A stretch of 35,061 nt of DNA from a virus: positions 1-35,061 of the IMG/VR virus record IMGVR_UViG_3300047300_000454. The stretch is one strand, 5' to 3'. Position numbers and translations under genes: made by a program. This document shows, in pieces, positions 31,328 through 35,061 of this stretch; position 1 is the first letter of the stretch, and each line of letters begins with the position of its first letter. Below the pieces are notes generated by a model. It worked only from the letters and a program-made list of their open reading frames with translations, did no database searches and was not told the DNA's origin.

Positions 31328-31732
31328 ATGAGTAACCAAATCACAATCACAGGCAAAGTCGGGCAAGAACCCGAACTGCGCTACTCGCAAGGGGGTATGG
31401 CAATCCTTACCTTCTCAGTAGCAGACACATACGGCAAAGACGACAAGAAGAAAACCACATGGCACAATGTCACTGTCTTCTCCAAGTTGGCAGAGAATGT
31501 GGCAGGCACCATCTCCAAAGGCTCCACCGTCATCATCGTAGGTCGCTACGAACAAGACGAGTTCACCAAGAAAGACGGCACTAAAGGCAAGAGCCTGAAG
31601 TTGATTGCTGACGAGGTTGGTGTGTCCTGCCGTTGGGACATTTGGGTAAAAGACCAAACCGAAAATGTGATGGCAAAGATTGGTCAGGTCTTTCCGAGCG
31701 TTAGCCAAGTAACTGAAGACGAGTTCTTCTAA
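31328..31732 (+). CDS. ssb: Single-stranded DNA-binding protein
   Basis: This 134-residue SSB binds single-stranded DNA during replication and recombination. The OB fold is clear: ITITGKVGQEPELRYSQGG, AILTFSVADTYG, TTWHNVTVFSKLAENVAGTI and KGSTVIIVGRYEQDEF. The C-terminal end EDEFF is the acidic tip that recruits partner proteins. The linker is shorter than in bacterial SSBs. It is made with the exonuclease and annealing protein, forming a recombination set. It shares a base with the next gene (TAATG). Confidence 0.92.
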   Translation: MSNQITITGKVGQEPELRYSQGGMAILTFSVADTYGKDDKKKTTWHNVTVFSKLAENVAGTISKGSTVIIVGRYEQDEFTKKDGTKGKSLKLIADEVGVSCRWDIWVKDQTENVMAKIGQVFPSVSQVTEDEFF

Positions 31733-31992
31733 TGTCCGACCCACTGCAAATGCCGTTTGACATGTGGGTTGAGATTGGCTTAAGACAGGGGTGGGTAACA
31801 CCGCCCCTGTGCCACACTCACGATGGACTGGCAACAACACCCGATGAAGATGAAGCGTTTGAGAACGGTGACGACCCATGTATTCACATCATGCGCCTCT
31901 ATGCGAACCCACAAGAGAAGGAAGACTGTGAGGAAAACCACTCGCCAACGGTATGGCGCAACCCCTTCCCCGAACTTAGACCCTTACCCTGA
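31732..31992 (+). CDS. Small conserved actinophage-type protein
   Basis: This 86-residue protein has the format WVEIGLRQGWVTPPLCHTHDG, then DEDEAFENGDDPCIHIMRLY, which I recall from many actinophage genomes. It has no assigned function that I know. The Cys/His pairs could bind a metal. It overlaps SSB by one base. An extended CTTAAGACAGG copy lies inside the gene at 31779. Confidence 0.75.
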   Translation: MSDPLQMPFDMWVEIGLRQGWVTPPLCHTHDGLATTPDEDEAFENGDDPCIHIMRLYANPQEKEDCEENHSPTVWRNPFPELRPLP

Positions 31993-32116
31993 GCAGAAGT
32001 CTTGCGACCACTGTGGCACGGTAGAACGAGCCTTAAGACTTTGGACTGCTGAAGAACTGAACGGCTGTGGCTGTGCGTGCCATTGGGTGAAGCGACAGAA
32101 GAAGGTAAAGAAGTGA
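31901..32116 (+). CDS. Small Cys-rich protein
   Basis: About 71 residues with a C-terminal cysteine set (CDHCGTVERALRLWTAEELNGCGCACHWV) suggesting zinc binding. The N-terminal part overlaps the preceding gene by some 90 bases and is very basic; it may not be real. No good start lies near 31992. ATG 31901 and GTG 31928 are the options. The stop overlaps the WhiB start (GTGA). Function unknown. Confidence 0.5.
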   Translation: MRTHKRRKTVRKTTRQRYGATPSPNLDPYPEQKSCDHCGTVERALRLWTAEELNGCGCACHWVKRQKKVKK

Positions 32117-32364
32117 AACACTGGAGCGACCAAGCCCACTGTAAAGGTATGGACACCAACATCTTTTTCCCTGAAGTGTTTGGCGACCAGCAGAACGGAA
32201 TGATATGGGAACAGGCTCGGCGGATATGTGCTGAGTGTCCTGTCAAACTTGACTGTCTTAAGTCAGAACTAGAACACGAGGCATTGAGTGGTAGGCGTAA
32301 TGGCATGTGGGGTGGGCTTACCCCGAAAGAGCGTGACCAGTATGTACGCACGAGAAAGCCCTAG
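32113..32364 (+). CDS. WhiB-family iron-sulfur regulator
   Basis: This 83-residue protein has the four conserved cysteines of Wbl proteins: Cys10, then Cys39, Cys42 and Cys48, in the C-x28-C-x2-C-x5-C layout that binds a 4Fe-4S cluster. GMWGGLTPKER (about 64-74) matches the turn that contacts the sigma factor region, and a basic end (RTRKP) follows. WhiB-like proteins occur only in Actinobacteria and their phages and redirect transcription through the primary sigma factor. In mycobacteriophage TM4 a WhiB homologue acts on the host. The start is GTG at 32113, overlapping the preceding stop; GTG 32077 is an alternative. Confidence 0.92.
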   Translation: MKHWSDQAHCKGMDTNIFFPEVFGDQQNGMIWEQARRICAECPVKLDCLKSELEHEALSGRRNGMWGGLTPKERDQYVRTRKP

Positions 32365-32394
32365 CCACTGGGAAGGGGAACCAGTGACTAGGGC
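32358..32394. terminator. Hairpin between convergent operons
   Basis: GCCCTAG (32358-32364) and CTAGGGC (32388-32394) pair perfectly, then after one mismatch CACTGG (32366-32371) pairs with CCAGTG (32381-32386), with a 9-base loop. The hairpin lies between the rightward operon end and the leftward genes and could stop transcription both ways. T-runs on either side are poor; on the plus strand a second small stem (GTATC/GATAC, 32404-32420) followed by TTATTTT may help. Confidence 0.6.
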
Positions 32395-32412
32395 AGACCT
32401 AGTGTATCAGAA

Positions 32413-32706
32413 TTAGATACTTATTTTGCGGATTGTGTAGCGGTATTTCCAGCCAGCCTCACAACTTTCCATCTCTCGCCGTGCTGTCTCCTCAGACGGG
32501 AACACTGAAGCCATAGCCTGTGTCTTAGTCCATGCCCACACTGCGTCTCTATCCCATCGGAAGAACTTGACGGGGGAACCCATTGTCTCTTGGGCAACAA
32601 TCCAGCCATATGGGTTCTGTCTTAAGTTGCCAGTGGATTTGTGTTCTCGTAGTTGTATCTTCTCGCCAAGGATTATCTGTCGTAAGACACGATGTATTGC
32701 TTTCAT
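32413..32706 (-). CDS. Small basic protein, unknown
   Basis: This 97-residue protein is the last gene of the leftward operon. It has a helical basic start (KAIHRVLRQIILGEKIQLRE), then NLRQNPYGWIVAQETMGSP and a conserved-looking end. The start at 32706 overlaps the preceding stop as TGATG; a longer frame from 32727 is possible but less likely. An extended CTTAAGACAG copy lies in sense direction at 32621. No family is recognised. Confidence 0.65.
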   Translation of the reverse strand: MKAIHRVLRQIILGEKIQLREHKSTGNLRQNPYGWIVAQETMGSPVKFFRWDRDAVWAWTKTQAMASVFPSEETARREMESCEAGWKYRYTIRKISI

Positions 32707-32903
32707 CAGAACGGCTCGGCTTTCCAATAGTCAGGATTGCGCCCATTACAGGCAGGGCATAAGTCCACTGCACCTAGTTCTTCCATTGTATAGAACCAAC
32801 CGTTGCGGAACTCTGCTACTCGTGCGTCTGTCTGTGTGCCATAGTGGGTAAGCGGTGACTCGCCCTCGCACTTATCACATACAAGTCTTACGACAGTGGT
32901 CAT
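32706..32903 (-). CDS. Small zinc-ribbon protein
   Basis: The 65-residue product has CDKC at residues 9-12 and CPAC at 49-52, a spaced zinc ribbon, with FRNGWFYTMEELGAVDL between. It overlaps its neighbours by a few bases on both sides. Such ribbons often bind nucleic acid. No family recognised. Confidence 0.7.
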   Translation of the reverse strand: MTTVVRLVCDKCEGESPLTHYGTQTDARVAEFRNGWFYTMEELGAVDLCPACNGRNPDYWKAEPF

Positions 32904-33160
32904 TGGTCAATCCTTCTTGTAACGGTGGGCAACATCATCAAGGCAAGAGCCACGAACGGCACTGACCAGCCTGTGTGCTTTTCTACCAGTCCCATGCCGA
33001 GGAAGAACGACAGACCGAACACAGTCCACACCAACTTTGGGTTCTCTTTAGAGCCGACACGCTGACGCACTGCCTCTCTGCGTTCCTTGATAGTGGGTTG
33101 ATAGTTGTCCTCAATGTATGAGCGCACGGCAGGGTGGTTAGGTGAGTAGTTGCGTTTCAT
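32900..33160 (-). CDS. Small membrane protein
   Basis: This 86-residue protein has a basic N-terminal half (KERREAVRQRVGSKENPK) and two hydrophobic stretches (VWTVFGLSFFLGMGLV, WSVPFVALALMMLPTV, about residues 45-60 and 65-80). This indicates a membrane anchor with a cytoplasmic charged head. It might modify the host envelope, for example superinfection exclusion, but there is no evidence beyond topology. It overlaps the next gene (ATGA). Confidence 0.65.
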   Translation of the reverse strand: MKRNYSPNHPAVRSYIEDNYQPTIKERREAVRQRVGSKENPKLVWTVFGLSFFLGMGLVEKHTGWSVPFVALALMMLPTVTRRIDQ

Positions 33161-33450
33161 TTTTCTTCCTTTGTGCCAAATGGGAACTGTGGGTTTTTTG
33201 TATCTAAGACAACAGTCTTAAGTCCTTTGTTTAATTGGCTGATTGCTTTAGTGATTTGTATTCCAAGTCGCTCTGCGTCAGGGTGGAATACTCCGTCTCC
33301 GTCATAGTCACGGAACCATTCCTGTTGTTCGTGGTCAAGGATTGTTCCTTGTGGGAAGAAGTCTTGTTCTGCTTCTGCGTCTAACTCCCACTCATCAAGA
33401 GAAGTGTTATACGAGACGATGAAGTAATGTGTCTTTCCTTTGGTACTCAT
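33157..33450 (-). CDS. Small acidic protein, unknown
   Basis: This 97-residue protein is acidic in its middle (DEWELDAEAEQDFFPQGT) and has a beta-rich first half. The final third is helical and basic. CTTAAG sits 2 bases before its ATG (33453-33458), containing the stop codon of the upstream gene; another lies inside at 33217. No family known. Confidence 0.65.
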   Translation of the reverse strand: MSTKGKTHYFIVSYNTSLDEWELDAEAEQDFFPQGTILDHEQQEWFRDYDGDGVFHPDAERLGIQITKAISQLNKGLKTVVLDTKNPQFPFGTKEEK

Positions 33451-33453
33451 GGC

Positions 33454-33741
33454 TTAAGACCTATACTTCCATTCCTCGTAGCAACCCTCACAGCGTGGCT
33501 CGCCATACTTACGATGACCAAGCACATCATCTTCTGATACTGGTTCTTCGCAATCTACGCAGGTGTAGTTACCATCTTCATCGGTATCCCACACGCTGAC
33601 TTCTTGTACTTCGCAGAGGAAAGTGTCGGCGTTATCAGGGTTAGCCTCACCGAACATTCGCCAAGCAATGTCGCTCGCTTGGTCTTTGTCCTTTGCTTGT
33701 ACCTTCACTGCGTAAGTAAAGGTGAACTTATATTCTTTCAT
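33454..33741 (-). CDS. Small protein with C-terminal zinc ribbon
   Basis: This 95-residue protein has a beta-alpha N-terminus (EYKFTFTYAVKVQAKDKDQA, then IAWRMFGEA) and a four-cysteine ribbon at Cys61, Cys64, Cys84 and Cys87. The layout of a ferredoxin-like or DUF-type domain with a zinc ribbon is possible. It has AAGGGGG ahead of the ATG and a larger gap (33742-33828) before the next upstream gene, so it may start a transcript. Function unknown. Confidence 0.7.
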   Translation of the reverse strand: MKEYKFTFTYAVKVQAKDKDQASDIAWRMFGEANPDNADTFLCEVQEVSVWDTDEDGNYTCVDCEEPVSEDDVLGHRKYGEPRCEGCYEEWKYRS

Positions 33742-33828
33742 TTGTTGTGCCCCCTTCAGGACTGTTGTTGTTGTTAGTAGTTAATCAAATCGTTTAACGA
33801 ATGTCAATAGTCAATCGTGTGAACCATG
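33742..33828 (-). promoter_or_regulatory. Possible leftward promoter gap
   Basis: Reading leftward, TTGACA (33807-33802) is followed after 17 bases by TTAACT (33784-33779), a poor -10 element. An inverted repeat CGTT-T-AACG lies at 33791-33799. AAGGGGG precedes the 33741 start. A promoter for 33454-33741 and the genes after it is plausible. Confidence 0.35.
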
Positions 33829-33987
33829 TCACACAGCAAGACTTAAGTCAGGAACCTTCACACGCTCAATCTGTACATCTTTGTATCCATCATGAATGAA
33901 CACCAATGCAACCTCAACCGCTTCGTTCCAAGTCGTAGCCAGTTCACTCACCTCTACGCCGTCTACCTGTACCTTGTACCTAGCCAT
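33829..33987 (-). CDS. Tiny beta-rich protein
   Basis: A 52-residue frame begins MARYKVQVDGVEVSELATTW and ends VQIERVKVPDLSLAV. It is beta-rich and close to neutral. It starts with ATG 2 bases after CTTAAG (33990-33995), and the upstream gene ends inside that CTTAAG. An extended CTTAAGTCAGG lies near its end, in the antisense direction. Codon use and tight packing support a real gene. Function unknown. Confidence 0.65.
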   Translation of the reverse strand: MARYKVQVDGVEVSELATTWNEAVEVALVFIHDGYKDVQIERVKVPDLSLAV

Positions 33988-33990
33988 GTC

Positions 33991-34179
33991 TTAAGCCTCA
34001 ACTTCCTCTAATTGTTCCAGCAACCCACACTGAGAACCAAAGTCCATCGCTAGAAAGTTTGCGTAGTCCTCATCTGTCCAGCACACCTGCCACTGCTGAC
34101 CTGTGTCTTGCCATGTGAGCAGGTCGTCTTTGTAGAACCAACCAGTTGATGTGTACATGCGTACCAAACTTTTGCTCAT
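33991..34179 (-). CDS. Small protein, unknown
   Basis: The 62-residue product is Trp/Asp-rich (WFYKDDLLTWQDTGQQWQVCW) with an acidic helical end. CTTAAG precedes the ATG by 2 bases and holds the stop of the upstream gene, and its own stop lies in the next CTTAAG. No family recognised. Confidence 0.6.
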   Translation of the reverse strand: MSKSLVRMYTSTGWFYKDDLLTWQDTGQQWQVCWTDEDYANFLAMDFGSQCGLLEQLEEVEA

Positions 34180-34182
34180 GTC

Positions 34183-34446
34183 TTAAGCCTTCACTTCCTC
34201 AATCGCAAGTTCCAATACTTCCCAACCTGTCTCACACAGTGTCTCGCTCATACCCCGTCTCCAGTAGCGAGTGTCCATCACTTTCTTAATGTCGTTGTCT
34301 GACAGTGGTTCGTTGCCGTTATCTATCCACCGATTAGCAATGTCCTCGGCGGTGAAGATTGTGCCAGCCCAACCAAACTTCTCTCTTAAGTATTGGAAGA
34401 TACGCAATGCTTCTTGCTCGGTGAGGGTGTCAAGGTATGTATCCAT
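34183..34446 (-). CDS. Small helical protein, unknown
   Basis: This 87-residue protein begins DTYLDTLTEQEALRIFQYLREKFGWAG, shown in part, and continues with two helices (AEDIANRWID, DNDIKKVMDTRYWRR) that have winged-helix-like spacing. It could be a small DNA-binding or protein-binding module. CTTAAG occurs at 34385 inside it. It starts 1 base after the preceding stop. Confidence 0.6.
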   Translation of the reverse strand: MDTYLDTLTEQEALRIFQYLREKFGWAGTIFTAEDIANRWIDNGNEPLSDNDIKKVMDTRYWRRGMSETLCETGWEVLELAIEEVKA

Positions 34447-34447
34447 C

Positions 34448-35026
34448 TCACACCCCCACTTCTACGAGTGCTGACTTAAGTGCCGAAACAAGTCGGGTGA
34501 TTTGCTCACCCTGTAGGCGGATACTTACCGTTCCGTAGTAGCCACTGATGTCCTGCCCTTCCTCAATCAGACCGAGAGTCACGAGTTGCTTGGTCAGTTC
34601 GGCTGTGTCAATCTCTGCCTGAGCCATCATCGCTTCACGCTCTGTATTCTCACGGGCTTGGCGTTCCTCGCTTGCGATATGGTTAGCAAGCAGTGACGCT
34701 TCTGTTTCTTCTGACTTAAGTACCAAGCGTGTCGGCATGGTCTGAAGTCCACCGAAATGGAGAGTGGTGCGCTCGGCTATGGGGCGACCATCTACCACCC
34801 AGTTACCTGCATAATCCTTGATATAGTCCGTGCCTGCGTCATTGCGCACCCAACGCTCGGTGCGTACCGTGATTGACTTAACTCGGACATAAGACTTGTC
34901 ATGTGCCAGTCCTACTACTTGGAACAGTGTTGGGTACTCGGAGTACTTGCCTGCCTCTCGGCTGGCGTTACTAAAAATCGCCTGCGGATTGCTGACGATA
35001 ATCTCTAGGATTTCCTGTCGCTTCAT
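34448..35026 (-). CDS. Leading protein of the leftward operon
   Basis: The 192-residue product is the first and largest visible gene of the leftward block. The N-terminal half is mixed alpha/beta (EILEIIVSNPQAIFSN, VRVKSITVRTERWVRND). From about residue 110 there is a long charged helix (EASLLANHIASEERQAREN), then a small beta-alpha end (YYGTVSIRLQGEQITRLVSAL). No family is recognised. AAGGGG lies before the ATG; the promoter is beyond or at the window edge. Two CTTAAGTCAG copies, both in sense orientation, lie in it (34475, 34715). Confidence 0.7.
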   Translation of the reverse strand: MKRQEILEIIVSNPQAIFSNASREAGKYSEYPTLFQVVGLAHDKSYVRVKSITVRTERWVRNDAGTDYIKDYAGNWVVDGRPIAERTTLHFGGLQTMPTRLVLKSEETEASLLANHIASEERQARENTEREAMMAQAEIDTAELTKQLVTLGLIEEGQDISGYYGTVSIRLQGEQITRLVSALKSALVEVGV

Positions 35027-35061
35027 TTTGTTATCCCCTTCTAGGATTACCTACTGCCTCG

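Larger units (their letters stand above)
330..34720. repeat. Dispersed CTTAAG motif family (37 copies)
   Basis: CTTAAG starts at 330, 3184, 5036, 7739, 12090, 13168, 13501, 13610, 15157, 15240, 17700, 18875, 18930, 20098, 22430, 24576, 25721, 27574, 28294, 28621, 29124, 29265, 29385, 30277, 30317, 31779, 32032, 32257, 32621, 33217, 33453, 33842, 33990, 34182, 34385, 34475 and 34715. A base-composition estimate expects about nine. Thirteen copies carry CTTAAGWCAG on one strand (13168, 18875, 18930, 24576, 29124, 29265, 30277, 31779, 32257, 32621, 33842, 34475, 34715), where chance would give under one. Ten of these point with transcription; 32257 has it both ways. Seven have the 10-base GWCTTAAGWC core. 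Counts are by hand. Confidence 0.85.

Noticed and set aside
330-34720. CTTAAG copies as marks of a restriction-modification system
   Set aside because: CTTAAG is the AflII site, but no methyltransferase or endonuclease of that kind is recognisable, and restriction predicts depletion, not enrichment. Left as an untested alternative.

Overview
The window is part of the genome of a tailed phage, or a prophage carrying phage genes. Rightward transcription covers about 0.95-32.4 kb and a short leftward block covers 32.4-35.0 kb. Four things point to an actinobacterial host: a WhiB-like iron-sulfur regulator (32113-32364), a secreted protein with an Rpf-like transglycosylase domain (30334-30765), small protein types familiar from actinophages, and long Thr/Pro linkers of the kind common in Actinobacteria. 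Base composition looks close to 48% GC by eye, which would suit the low-GC planktonic Actinobacteria better than soil or mycobacterial hosts; this is inference. No tape-measure, sheath or tail-tube gene is visible, and the portal, internal proteins, capsid and nozzle-like order suggests a short-tailed (podovirus-like) virion.

Layout. 1-948 is a gene-poor leader with several inverted repeats, a terminator and a tRNA-like 3' half. 949-13477 holds a small basic protein, the large terminase (with an N-terminal helix-turn-helix), the portal, and four large or medium proteins including one of 1553 residues. These four sit where ejection or internal virion proteins would be expected. 13478-13626 is a structured regulatory gap. 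13627-15150 holds the scaffold, the major capsid protein and a strong terminator. 15165-23353 holds tail and fibre genes: a collagen-like fibre with a collar domain, its probable chaperone, a glycosyltransferase, two tiny Lys-rich proteins, a connector or tail protein, a nozzle-like protein and a second collar-domain fibre. 23409-25714 is the lysis region: holin, a secreted PA14/Thr-rich protein, a small two-helix membrane protein, an M15-type endolysin and a membrane/coiled-coil protein. A consensus-like promoter at 26261-26289 opens a compact recombination operon: YqaJ exonuclease, annealing protein, ribbon-helix-helix protein, two PD-(D/E)XK-like nucleases, Rpf-like protein, HNH, SSB and WhiB, mixed with small unknown genes that overlap by a few bases. 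It ends at a perfect-looking hairpin between convergent operons. Nine small genes of mostly unknown function run leftward from the right edge.

The most unusual feature is a dispersed DNA motif built on the palindrome CTTAAG. I count 37 copies against roughly nine expected by chance, and 20 of them lie in the last 8 kb. Thirteen carry the extended form CTTAAGWCAG. Copies occur in two coding frames and between genes, and several sit at a fixed 2-nt distance from a start codon, so the constraint appears to act on the DNA or RNA and not on protein. No regulator, methylase or modification gene in the window explains it.

No DNA polymerase, integrase, repressor or CRISPR array was found; the replication genes may lie outside the window.
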